A stretch of DNA of 64,000 bases from Brevibacterium atlanticum (GTDB taxonomy: Bacteria; Actinomycetota; Actinomycetes; Actinomycetales; Brevibacteriaceae). Both the position numbers and the translations under genes were made by a program. Position 1 is the stretch's first letter. Each line of letters opens with the position of its first letter. A model generated the notes under the pieces. The model made no database searches. It was given only the letters and a program-made list of their open reading frames with translations, and was not told the DNA's origin. Shown piece by piece: positions 45,622-54,097 of the stretch. The DNA is taken from contig NZ_CP050152.1 in the NCBI RefSeq assembly GCF_011617245.1, forward strand, positions 372,001 through 436,000. Direction: 5' to 3'.

Positions 45622-46755
45622 TCAGGTTCGTTGAGTGCGCAGGTCGACCGCGGTCCAAGCCAGTGCGGTGGCCCCGTCGATGAGAGTGCGTTCGGCCTGC
45701 GGACCGATGCACGATTCGGCAAAGGCGGCCTGATGGTTGCTCGCCTCTCCGCCGACGCCGATGTAGGGGTGAATGGCATCGACGATCTGAGAGACATTGC
45801 CCATGTCGGTCGATGCCCGGTTCATCGTCGCGGCGATCGGATCGACATCGAAGTCCCTCCCCAGCGCCACGGCGTTCGAACGGTAGTAGTCGAGCGCGGA
45901 CTCATCGGTGCGCATCTCGGCATACCGCTTGCTCTCCGGCGTGATCGAAAGCTCTGCACCGGTAGCCAAGGCTCCGGCCTCGAAGCAGTTGATGACCTTC
46001 TGCTCGAGTGTGAGTAGCTCTTCAGTCGTTTCGGCACGGACGTACCAGCGGCCTTCGGTCTTTTCCGGAATGGCATTGGGGGCCTCGCCCCCGTTCGTCA
46101 TCACACCGTGCACCCGAGCGGTCTTCGGCAGCTGCTGACGCAGCAGACCCAGCGCCACCTGCGCGATGAGGAAGGCGTCGTTGGCATTGATGCCACGTTC
46201 CGGGTAGGCCGCCGCGTGTGCGGCCCGGCCCGTGTACTCCACATGCCAGTGGGTGACGGCGAAGGGCTCGGCCTCGGCGACGTCGACGGGAGCGGGATGG
46301 GCCATGAGAGCGAAGTCGAGTTCCGTGAAGGCGCCGCGGTCGAGCAGTTCGATCTTGCCCCCACCGCCCTCTTCGGCCGGGGTGCCGATGACCTCGACGG
46401 TGATGCCGAGATCCGCGGCCGCCTCGGCGAGGCCGATCGCCCCGCCGACGCTCATCGCGGCGATGAGGTTGTGGCCGCAGGCGTGGCCGAGACCGGGCAG
46501 AGCATCGTATTCGGCAAGGAAGCCGATGGTGAGCTCACCCGATCCGAACGTGGCGCGAAACGCGGTGTCGAGTCCGAGGTACGGTTGCTCGACGGTGAAG
46601 CCGTGCTCGGCCAATACCTCAGCGACGGCGGCCGAGGAGCGGAACTCCTGCCAACCGAGCTCCGGATCGTCGTGGAGAGAATTCGACAGTGCGATGAGCC
46701 GCGGTGCCGTCTCGGCGACCCGGGCGGCGATGCGGTGCTTGAGTTCGCTGGTCAT
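45622..46755 (-). CDS. M20 family metallo-amidohydrolase
   Basis: 377 residues. HDDPELGWQEF, FLAEYDALPGLGHACGHN, GTPAEEGGGGK and a late TDMGNVSQIVDAIHPYIGVGG match the M20D group (hippurate/IAA-amino acid hydrolases, p-aminobenzoyl-glutamate hydrolase). GHACGHN carries metal-binding residues. It should split an N-acyl amide. It overlaps the DUF1028 gene by 4 bases. Confidence 0.92.
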   Translation of the reverse strand: MTSELKHRIAARVAETAPRLIALSNSLHDDPELGWQEFRSSAAVAEVLAEHGFTVEQPYLGLDTAFRATFGSGELTIGFLAEYDALPGLGHACGHNLIAAMSVGGAIGLAEAAADLGITVEVIGTPAEEGGGGKIELLDRGAFTELDFALMAHPAPVDVAEAEPFAVTHWHVEYTGRAAHAAAYPERGINANDAFLIAQVALGLLRQQLPKTARVHGVMTNGGEAPNAIPEKTEGRWYVRAETTEELLTLEQKVINCFEAGALATGAELSITPESKRYAEMRTDESALDYYRSNAVALGRDFDVDPIAATMNRASTDMGNVSQIVDAIHPYIGVGGEASNHQAAFAESCIGPQAERTLIDGATALAWTAVDLRTQRT

Positions 46756-47435
46756 CGATCGTCCCCGGGCACGCCGTAGGACGGTGAGGCAGCCGGGTTC
46801 AGGCCGCGGGTGATGTAGTCGTCGCGCTGCGGCATCCAGATGTCGAGGAGGCGGCCCAGCTGCCCGATGGGATCCTCATCGGCCCAGTCGACGCGCAGAT
46901 CCGTGACCCGCCAGCCGGAGCCGTTGACCACGGACAGGCCCGCCGAATGGACGGGACCGGCCTCCCCGCCGGCGGCCATGGCTGCTTCGAAGGCCGCGAA
47001 GAGGCGCTCCTCGAGTCGTCCGTTGGCCGACAGTGCGGTCTCGACGAAGGCGTCGAGAACTGTCAGGTCGGCGAGCATATTGCCTCCGGCCACGGCGTTG
47101 GTCTCGGTGCGGGCACCGAAGATGCCGAGGGCCTGCGCGCCCGAGTGTGCGGCGGTGTTGCCGGCCGCGTCGATGACGAGCAGCTGCCGAAAGTCGATCG
47201 CGGTCGGATCGGCAGCGGCGACGACGGCGTCGAGAGCCGCCTGCGCATTCTTGCCCGAAGCCATCTCATCGATGATCGCCGGACCGAGGCGAGGGTCGGT
47301 GATGTTCTGGGAGTTCACCCCGCCGATGCCGTCGGCCAGGCTGATACAGCGGGCGGCGACGGCCGGTGAGGACGAGGAGATCGCGGAGCCGAACTCCCCG
47401 GTCTCGGGATCGTGGAGGAGGAGCGAGAAGGTCAC
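46752..47435 (-). CDS. DUF1028 family protein (Ntn-hydrolase-like)
   Basis: About 227 residues. VTFSLLLHDPETGEFGSAISSSSPAVAARC is the family start; the residue after the initiator is the potential N-terminal nucleophile Thr. A C-terminal VDWADEDPIGQLGRLLDIW also fits. The GTG start overlaps the RidA stop by 4 bases, and the stop overlaps the M20 gene. DUF1028 proteins are often found beside RidA and amidohydrolases; the activity is not established. Confidence 0.85.
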   Translation of the reverse strand: MTFSLLLHDPETGEFGSAISSSSPAVAARCISLADGIGGVNSQNITDPRLGPAIIDEMASGKNAQAALDAVVAAADPTAIDFRQLLVIDAAGNTAAHSGAQALGIFGARTETNAVAGGNMLADLTVLDAFVETALSANGRLEERLFAAFEAAMAAGGEAGPVHSAGLSVVNGSGWRVTDLRVDWADEDPIGQLGRLLDIWMPQRDDYITRGLNPAASPSYGVPGDDR

Positions 47436-47884
47436 TGGGCCACCTCGGTCCGTCCCGCCTCGGCGGTGTCGCTGATGACGGCGGTGGCGTCGATCTCGAC
47501 GAGCCATTCGGGGCGCGCCAGGGCCTGGACGACGATGCCCGTCGAGACAGGGAAGACGCCCTTCAGCCACTTGCCCATGGTCCGGTAGACGTCCTCACGG
47601 TAGCGGGGGTCGATGATGTAGACGGTGACCTTGACGATGTCGGCGAGCCTGCTGCCGGCCTCCTCGAGGAGCATCGCGATATTCGCCATCGCCTTCTCCG
47701 CCTGCGCGGTGACATCGCCGATGCCCACCGACTCCCGGGTCTCGAGGTCCTGACCGATCTGTCCGCGCAGGTAGACGACACCGCCTGCGACCACAGCCTG
47801 GCAGAGATCGTTGTCGAGATTCTGCTCCGGATAGGTGTCCTTGGTGTTGAACATTCTCAGTCGTGTGTGCGTCGGCTCTGCCAT
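47432..47884 (-). CDS. RidA family protein (enamine/imine deaminase type)
   Basis: 150 residues from the ATG at 47884, which has AGGAG upstream. VVAGGVVYLRGQIGQDL, VKVTVYIIDPRYREDV and the C-terminal LARPEWLVEIDATAV match the Rid family. The conserved Arg of RidA is not obvious in the last strand region, so it may be a Rid2-7 type. It is the first gene of the operon and is divergent from LysR. Confidence 0.85.
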   Translation of the reverse strand: MAEPTHTRLRMFNTKDTYPEQNLDNDLCQAVVAGGVVYLRGQIGQDLETRESVGIGDVTAQAEKAMANIAMLLEEAGSRLADIVKVTVYIIDPRYREDVYRTMGKWLKGVFPVSTGIVVQALARPEWLVEIDATAVISDTAEAGRTEVAQ

Positions 47885-47948
47885 GGCGGCGTCTCCTCGT
47901 CGAGTCAAGCGGTCGTTGTCTGCCACCCATTCTCGAGACATTCCATTC

Positions 47949-47994
47949 ATCTGTGAAATAGTTATAATTTAGTCAGAGCATCTACAAAACAGAT
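47949..47994. promoter_or_regulatory. Pair of LysR-type binding sites in the ridA/lysR divergent promoter
   Basis: ATCT-N7-AGAT at 47980-47994 is a T-N11-A dyad of the LysR type; ATCT-N7-AGTT at 47949-47963 is a weaker copy about 31 bases away. The stronger one is preceded by GC, as is the matching site at 48988. TATAAT at 47963-47968 lies between as a possible -10. The two-site layout fits the recognition and activation sites of LysR regulators. Confidence 0.5.
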
Positions 47995-48015
47995 TCTTCA
48001 TCGCAGGGAGCCGCA

Positions 48016-48942
48016 ATGGTGCAGAGATTCGCGATCACGCTCACCCAGCTGTCCTACTTCGCCGAATGCGCGAAGACGCTCAATATGACCGAGGCCAGCC
48101 AGGAGCTGCACATCGCCCAGTCGGCTGTGTCGACGGCGATCAACCAGCTGGAGAAGGCCCTCGGTGCTCCGCTGTTCGTGCGTCAGCACTCGAAGGGCCT
48201 CGTGCTGACCTCGGCCGGTGAGAGCCTGCTCCATGAGACCCGAGAGATCTTCGGGCGGATCAACGACGCCGTCGACTCGATCCAGGCCGGCCAGCGTGAG
48301 GTGCGCGGAACCATCGTCATCGCCTGCTTCCAGACGATCGCACCGTTTCTGCTGCCGCAGCTGCTCCAGCGATTGGGCGAGCGTCACCCCGACCTGACCG
48401 TCGAGGTCGTCGAGGGAGACCATGAGGAGAGCATCGACGCCCTGCGCAGCGGTCGGGTCGAACTCGCGCTCAACTACGACCTCACCGAATCCGACGGCAT
48501 CCGCGCCGAGATCGTCGGCGAGGCCCGGCCGCACGTCATCGTCGGCACCGACCATCGTCTGGCGCGTCGGAAGAAGGTCTCGCTGAGCGAGCTCGCCGAG
48601 GATGATTTCGTCGTCCTCGACCTGCCCGACAGCCGCGAGTACTTCCTCAACATGCTGCGCCTGGCCGGCATCACCCCGCATGTGCGTTACCGGAGCTCGA
48701 GCTACGAGACCGTGCGCTCGATGGTCGCCATGGGCCTCGGGTTCTCCATCCTCAACCAGCGACCGCGCATCCGGCAGACCTACACGGGGGAGCGGACGAC
48801 GATCCTCGAGATCTCTGATCCCGTCCCCACCCTGCACGTGGCCGTGTCCACCCTGGCTCGATCCGGCCGGACGGCGAAGGCCGCTGCCGTGTCTGACGTC
48901 GTCCGCGAGATCCTCGCCGAGGTGGCCCCCGAGTCAGGCTGA
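48016..48942 (+). CDS. LysR family transcriptional regulator
   Basis: 308 residues. The N-terminal wHTH reads LTQLSYFAECAKTLNMTEASQELHIAQSAVSTAINQLEKALGAPLFVR, and the effector-binding domain follows (GTIVIACFQTIAPFLLPQLL). It is divergent from the ridA operon and precedes a flavin monooxygenase. Dyads of the form GCATCT-N7-AGAT occur in both flanking intergenic spaces, so it probably regulates itself, the ridA operon and the monooxygenase. Confidence 0.92.
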   Translation: MVQRFAITLTQLSYFAECAKTLNMTEASQELHIAQSAVSTAINQLEKALGAPLFVRQHSKGLVLTSAGESLLHETREIFGRINDAVDSIQAGQREVRGTIVIACFQTIAPFLLPQLLQRLGERHPDLTVEVVEGDHEESIDALRSGRVELALNYDLTESDGIRAEIVGEARPHVIVGTDHRLARRKKVSLSELAEDDFVVLDLPDSREYFLNMLRLAGITPHVRYRSSSYETVRSMVAMGLGFSILNQRPRIRQTYTGERTTILEISDPVPTLHVAVSTLARSGRTAKAAAVSDVVREILAEVAPESG

Positions 48943-48984
48943 GAGCATGTCCGTTAGATACCCCTAAGTGATCGACAAACGAGT

Positions 48985-49009
48985 ACTGCATCTATTCATA
49001 AGATGCAGT
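48985..49009. promoter_or_regulatory. LysR-type dyad upstream of flavin monooxygenase
   Basis: ACTGCATCT (48985-48993) and AGATGCAGT (49001-49009) are perfect 9-base arms with a 7-base spacer. The core GCATCT-N7-AGAT is identical in spacing to that at 47978-47994. There is no T-run, so an operator is more likely than a terminator. Confidence 0.55.
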
Positions 49010-49141
49010 GGACCGTGAAGAACTATTGGCATTGCCGCTTCCACCTGCGGTTTGCTGGAAGGCGTCAGGGCAACATCGAAGTTGTGCCCGCCAGCAACGA
49101 AGCACATGCCGCCGCAGCGCGGCACCGACGGAAGGGTGTCC

Positions 49142-50434
49142 ATGTCGAACACAGCCGCAGAAACCACCGAGGTCGTCGTCATCGGCGGCGGCCAGGCCGG
49201 TATCGCGATGAGCGAGCATCTCAGCGAGCGGGGAGTGGCCCATATCGTCCTCGAACGCGACCGCGTCGCCGAGGCCTGGCGCTCCCGCCGGTGGGACTCC
49301 CTCGTCGCCAACGGACCCGCCTGGCACGATCGCTTTCCCACACAGGAGTTCGCGGACACCGATCCCGACGGCTTCGCCACGAAGGGACAGGTCGCCGACT
49401 ACTTCCAGACCCTCGTCGAGGCCAAGGGCCTGCCGGTGCGCACCGGGGTCAGCGCCACCTCGGTGACGGAGAACGCGGGCTCCCGCGGATTCCGCGTGAC
49501 CACCGACTCCGGAGTCATCGACGCCGACTACGTCGTCGCCGCCACGGGCCCGTTCCAGACCCCGCGGATCCCTGAGATCGTCCCCGCCGAGGCGGGACTG
49601 ACGCAGTTCCACTCGAACGACTACAAGAACCCCGAACAGCTCGACGACGGCGGCGTCCTCGTCGTCGGCGCCGGGTCGTCCGGCGTGCAGATCGCCGCCG
49701 AGATCCAGCGGTCGGGCCGACCGGTCCACCTCGCCGTCGGTCCCCATGACCGTCCGCCGCGCGCCTACCGCAGCCGCGATTTCTGCTGGTGGCTCGGCGT
49801 GCTGGGCAAATGGGACATGGCCACACCGCCGGCCGGAGCCGAGCATGTCACGATCGCCGTCAGCGGAGCGCAGGGCGGGCACACCGTCGACTTCCGCGAC
49901 CTCGCGAACTCCGGCATCACCCTGCTCGGCCGAGCGAACTCCTATGCCGACGGCGTCCTGCACATCGGTGACGACCTGCAGCGGAACATCGCCCGCGGCG
50001 ACGAGAACTACCTGTCGCTGCTGCGTGAGGCCGATGAGTACATCGAACGCAACGGCCTCGACCTGCCGCCTGAGCCCGAGGCGCACGTCCTCGGACCGGA
50101 CCCGGACAGCGTCAGCGACCCGATCCGCGAACTCGACCTTGCCGCAGCGGGGATCCGCACCGTGATCTGGGCGACCGGCTTCGGCGTCGACTACTCCTGG
50201 CTGGGCGTCGACGGCGTCCTCGACGAAAGCGGATACCCAGTGCAGAAGCGCGGGGTCAGCCCTGTCCCGGGCATGTATTTCCTCGGGCTGCCCTGGCTGT
50301 CCCGACGCGGGTCGAGCTTCATCTGGGGAGTGTGGCACGACGCGAAGTACCTCGCCGACCAGATCGGCATTCAGAGGATGTATCGCGACTACTCGCCGGT
50401 TCACGCAGACGACTTCGCCGAGGCCGTGTCATGA
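49142..50434 (+). CDS. Flavin-containing monooxygenase (FAD/NADPH)
   Basis: 430 residues from the ATG at 49142 with GGAAGGG upstream. VVVIGGGQAGIAMSEHL binds FAD and VLVVGAGSSGVQIAAEI binds NADPH; WDSLVANGPAWHDRFP is common to YUC/CzcO-like monooxygenases. C-terminal VIWATGFGVDYSWL is the ATG motif. It likely hydroxylates or oxidises an N- or S-containing or carbonyl substrate linked to the ridA operon. It begins 199 bases after lysR. A 470-codon antisense open frame here is a shadow of its G/C-rich third positions. Confidence 0.9.
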   Translation: MSNTAAETTEVVVIGGGQAGIAMSEHLSERGVAHIVLERDRVAEAWRSRRWDSLVANGPAWHDRFPTQEFADTDPDGFATKGQVADYFQTLVEAKGLPVRTGVSATSVTENAGSRGFRVTTDSGVIDADYVVAATGPFQTPRIPEIVPAEAGLTQFHSNDYKNPEQLDDGGVLVVGAGSSGVQIAAEIQRSGRPVHLAVGPHDRPPRAYRSRDFCWWLGVLGKWDMATPPAGAEHVTIAVSGAQGGHTVDFRDLANSGITLLGRANSYADGVLHIGDDLQRNIARGDENYLSLLREADEYIERNGLDLPPEPEAHVLGPDPDSVSDPIRELDLAAAGIRTVIWATGFGVDYSWLGVDGVLDESGYPVQKRGVSPVPGMYFLGLPWLSRRGSSFIWGVWHDAKYLADQIGIQRMYRDYSPVHADDFAEAVS

Positions 50435-50485
50435 GGGCGATCGCCCCTTCGGTCCGCGGACGGAATGTGAGAGTCTGAAGACACT

Positions 50486-52042
50486 ATGACTGAGTCGACT
50501 TCATCCTCACCGCAGACCGCTTCGATTCCTCTGACCGCGCAGAACCCGCAGGCCACTCCCACCCGCACCGAGACCGACTCGATCGGCAGCCTCGAGATCC
50601 CCGATACCGCGTATTGGGGCGTGCACACGGCTCGCGCGAACGAGAACTTCCCGATCACCCGCCGCCCGATCAACGTCTACCCCGACTTCATCCGCGCCTT
50701 CGCCTGCGTCAAGCAGGCCGCGGCCCGGGCCAACGCAGAGATCGGTGCCCTCGACGAACAGCGCGCCAACCTCATCGACTCCGCGTGCGAGGAGATCAAG
50801 GCCGGCCGACTCCACGACCAGTTCACCGTCGGCGTCGTCCAGGGCGGGGCCGGAACCTCGACGAACATGAACGCCAACGAGGTCATCACCAACCGGGCTC
50901 TCGAGATCGGCGGCCACCCCAAGGGTGACTACACGTTCCTCAACCCGAACGACCACACGAACCACAGCCAGTCGACGAACGACACCTACCCGACGGCGAT
51001 CAAGATCGCGTTGGCGTTCTCACTGCAGAATCTGCTGCAGGAGCTCACGTTGCTCGCCGATGCGTTCGCGGCCAAGGGGCGCGAGTTCGCGCACATCGTC
51101 AAGGTCGGCCGCACCCAGCTTCAGGACGCGGTGCCGATGACTCTCGGCCAGGAGTTCACAGCGTTCGCGACAACGCTGCGTGAGGATGTGCAGCGGCTCG
51201 AGGAGGCAGTCGCTCTCCTCGGCGAGGTGAACATGGGTGCGACGGCGATCGGCACGTCGATCAACGCGCCCGTCGGGTACAAGGAATCGGTCATCAAGCA
51301 CCTGCGCGAGATCACCGGACTCGACCTCGTCACGGCCGGCGACCTCGTCGAATCGACCTCGGACACGGGTGTCTTCATCACCTTCTCCGGGGCGCTCAAG
51401 CGCAGCGCTCTCAAGCTGTCGAAGATCGCCAATGACCTGCGCCTGCTGTCCTCGGGACCTCAGGCCGGCCTCGGCGAGATCAACCTGCCCGCCCGTCAGG
51501 CCGGTTCATCGATCATGCCCGGCAAGGTCAATCCCGTCATCCCCGAGGCGGTCTCGCAGGTCGCGTACTCCGTGGCCGGGGCAGACGTCACCGTGTCGAT
51601 GGCCGTCGAGGCCGGGCAGCTGCAGCTCAACGCGTTCGAGCCGATCGTCGCTCATTCCCTGTTCCAGTCGATCACGTGGCTCGAACGTGCCTGCCAGACC
51701 TTCCGCGTCAACTGCGTCACCGGGATCACCGCCAACGAGGATCGGCTCGAGGACATCGTCGACCGCTCGGTCACCGTCATCACCGCGCTCGCCCCGGTCA
51801 TCGGGTATGCGTCCGCGGCGAAGCTGGCCAAGGAGGCGCTGGCACGGAACGAATCGGTCTCCGACCTCGTCGTCGAACACGGACTGCTCGAGCGTGATCA
51901 GCTCGGGGAGATTCTCAGCCCCGAGCGGCTGACCGGGATGCCCGCCGATGACAGCGTGGACAATTCCGCAGGCAGCGCCGAGGCGGTTCCCCGGGATGAG
52001 ATGACCGGTGCACTCGACGAGGTGCCGGTTCAGGGGGAGTGA
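50486..52042 (+). CDS. aspA: Aspartate ammonia-lyase (class II fumarase/aspartase)
   Basis: 518 residues. GSSIMPGKVNPVIPEAV is the superfamily signature loop with the catalytic Ser; QGGAGTSTNMNANEVI and HTNHSQSTNDTYPTA are substrate-binding segments. Aspartases read KVNPVIPE here while fumarases differ, so aspartase is preferred. It converts aspartate to fumarate and ammonia. About 30 extra N-terminal and 35 C-terminal residues flank the core. It starts 51 bases after the monooxygenase stop. Confidence 0.85.
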   Translation: MTESTSSSPQTASIPLTAQNPQATPTRTETDSIGSLEIPDTAYWGVHTARANENFPITRRPINVYPDFIRAFACVKQAAARANAEIGALDEQRANLIDSACEEIKAGRLHDQFTVGVVQGGAGTSTNMNANEVITNRALEIGGHPKGDYTFLNPNDHTNHSQSTNDTYPTAIKIALAFSLQNLLQELTLLADAFAAKGREFAHIVKVGRTQLQDAVPMTLGQEFTAFATTLREDVQRLEEAVALLGEVNMGATAIGTSINAPVGYKESVIKHLREITGLDLVTAGDLVESTSDTGVFITFSGALKRSALKLSKIANDLRLLSSGPQAGLGEINLPARQAGSSIMPGKVNPVIPEAVSQVAYSVAGADVTVSMAVEAGQLQLNAFEPIVAHSLFQSITWLERACQTFRVNCVTGITANEDRLEDIVDRSVTVITALAPVIGYASAAKLAKEALARNESVSDLVVEHGLLERDQLGEILSPERLTGMPADDSVDNSAGSAEAVPRDEMTGALDEVPVQGE

Positions 52043-52045
52043 CCC

Positions 52046-52642
52046 TCAGCCCTCCGCGCCGGACCGCCGGCGTGCCAGTGCGGTGATGACGATCGGCAGG
52101 ACCGTGATGGCGACGATGCCGAGCGCGATGAGCTCGACATGGTCGGCCACCCACGGGATCGACCCGAACAGTGCCCCGCCGAGGCCGAACAGCGCCGCCC
52201 AGAACACTGCGCTCACGGCGTTCCACGTTGAGAACTTCGACCGCGGCATATGCCCCGAGGCGGCGGCCGGGGCGATGAACGTGCGCACGATCGGCACGAA
52301 CCGACCCAGCACGAGTGAAAGGCTGCCCCACTTTGCGAAGAACTGGGCCGCCTCGTCGAGGTATTTCGTCTTCAGCACCCGGGCATCGTCGCGGAACAGA
52401 CGCGGGCCGAGCCTGCGTCCGATCGCATAGCCGACCTCGCCGCCGGCCCACGCGGCGACCGCGGCAATGGCCGCGATGAGCATCCAGTTGATGTGGATCG
52501 CCCCGGCGACGATCGCCGCCGCGAACACGAGGCTGTCGCCGGGCAAGAATGGGAAGAGCAGGCCGTTCTCCACGAACACGATGAGCGCGACCGCCACGAG
52601 CGCGAGCGGGCCCAGGGAGATGAGGATGCTGGTGATGTCCAT
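52046..52642 (-). CDS. DedA family membrane protein
   Basis: About 198 residues from the ATG at 52642; an in-frame ATG at 52660 is also possible. ENGLLFPFLPGDSLVFAAAIVAG and LGRFVPIVRTFIAPAAASGHM are the DedA motifs (F-P-G-D and R-x-P-x-x-R ... G). Family members are inner-membrane proteins linked to undecaprenyl-phosphate or lipid recycling. It is convergent with aspA (3-base gap). Confidence 0.9.
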   Translation of the reverse strand: MDITSILISLGPLALVAVALIVFVENGLLFPFLPGDSLVFAAAIVAGAIHINWMLIAAIAAVAAWAGGEVGYAIGRRLGPRLFRDDARVLKTKYLDEAAQFFAKWGSLSLVLGRFVPIVRTFIAPAAASGHMPRSKFSTWNAVSAVFWAALFGLGGALFGSIPWVADHVELIALGIVAITVLPIVITALARRRSGAEG

Positions 52643-52743
52643 ATCTCCATCATCCGACATCCGGCCTGGATGCGATCTGAGAGGGGGTGCCGTTCCCGTG
52701 GCCTCGACAAGGACACGAGGACTTCGGTCTGCTCGCCGCTGCC

Positions 52744-53988
52744 TCACTTCGCGTGTCTCCATCGCAGCACATCCAGTGCGGCAGCGACCGAGACAATATT
52801 GACGGCGAGTGGCTGAGGGAGCATCTCATCGGCGTGGTTGAGTCTCCGGATCACCGTGTTGCGGTGGGTGTACATGTGTTCGGCAGTCCGCGTGACGTTG
52901 CATTGCTCGCGCACGAAGACCTCGACGGTGCGTTGGATCTCGGAGTCGGCGTCCATGAGTCCACCGAGGTTGTCGCGGAGGAACTCCTCGACCCCGGTGG
53001 GATCGCTGGCCAACATCGCGGCGAGCTGCACATCGGAGTATCGCGCAGCACGCTGCGGTGAGTCGAGTCGGGCAAGCATCCGCTGTGTGGCGATTGCGTC
53101 GAGATGGCTGCGGCGGAAGCCGTCGACCCCCATCCCGGGGCGGCCGAACGCCACCCTGACGTTCTCACTGTCACGCAGCACGTCCGACAGCTGGGACGCT
53201 GAAGGCGCCTCGGCGACCGGCAGCCAGATCCACATGGCTGAGGCGCCGGTGGCGATCGTCAGCCGGCGGGACGCCCCCGCAAGCCGCATGAGTGATTCGA
53301 TGACGGCCTCGAGGCTGCCCGGAGGACTGGATCGGTCACTCCATACGACAGCGGCAGTGTTCCAGTGCCGCACCGGGTACCCCAGCGCAGCCTCGGCACG
53401 GTCAGACGTGACGGGCGCGCCCTCGAGAAGGAGGGTCACCATTGCTCGTCGCTCCACCTGCGCGTCTTGGGCGAGGTCGGCCCGTTCGGTCTCCATGTGA
53501 GCGGCCACCGCGGTGACCGTGTCGTCGATGAAGGTCGTCATCGACAACCACGACACCTCCAGGAGCTCCCGCAGTTCACTCGGCTCATGAGGCAGGTCGA
53601 AGCAGATCGGCATCCACAGCTCCCAAGCGACGTTCTGACCGACGCGGTAAGCCTCGAGGCCGCGCTCGTCCATGCCGCTGCGCACCAGATCACGGGCAAT
53701 TTCGGCTGCCTCCGCCTCGGCGATCGGAGGCACCGGCTCACCGGGATGGTGGAGATTCGCCAGCGACCAGCGAAGCACGTCGGCCTGACTCGATCGCCGC
53801 GTGGCCGCGAACAGTGCAGGGTCCTCGCTCGCCGCGCGCATCTGGTGACGATTCAATAACGCCACGTGCACGGCTTCGGCCCACTCGTCACGGCCGGACA
53901 GCATGCGCTCGGAAGCCTGACGCAGGAGCTCTCGGACTGATGACGAGACATCCGGCCACACACCCTTTGATGTTGCACTACGCACCAT
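52744..53988 (-). CDS. PucR/CdaR-type transcriptional regulator
   Basis: 414 residues. The C-terminal HTH_30 (VFVREQCNVTRTAEHMYTHRNTVIRRLNHADEM) is diagnostic of PucR/CdaR proteins. The middle contains a GGDEF-like degenerate region typical of the family, and the N-terminal half is helical (RsbRD-like). It is divergent from the Baeyer-Villiger monooxygenase gene and likely activates it. Confidence 0.88.
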   Translation of the reverse strand: MVRSATSKGVWPDVSSSVRELLRQASERMLSGRDEWAEAVHVALLNRHQMRAASEDPALFAATRRSSQADVLRWSLANLHHPGEPVPPIAEAEAAEIARDLVRSGMDERGLEAYRVGQNVAWELWMPICFDLPHEPSELRELLEVSWLSMTTFIDDTVTAVAAHMETERADLAQDAQVERRAMVTLLLEGAPVTSDRAEAALGYPVRHWNTAAVVWSDRSSPPGSLEAVIESLMRLAGASRRLTIATGASAMWIWLPVAEAPSASQLSDVLRDSENVRVAFGRPGMGVDGFRRSHLDAIATQRMLARLDSPQRAARYSDVQLAAMLASDPTGVEEFLRDNLGGLMDADSEIQRTVEVFVREQCNVTRTAEHMYTHRNTVIRRLNHADEMLPQPLAVNIVSVAAALDVLRWRHAK

Positions 53989-54097
53989 AGGGAGAGATTA
54001 CTGGTGCAGATTGATCTTGTGCAAGGCCGTGGCAAGCGAGGAACGTAGAACGTGCCAAACGAATGCAACACCATCACGGACATGTAAGGAGACCGCC

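Noticed and set aside
48992..50404. 470-codon open frame antisense to the flavin monooxygenase
   Set aside because: Low-complexity Arg/Gly/Asp-rich product with no family features; the sense frame has complete FAD and NADPH motifs. It arises from G/C-rich third positions.
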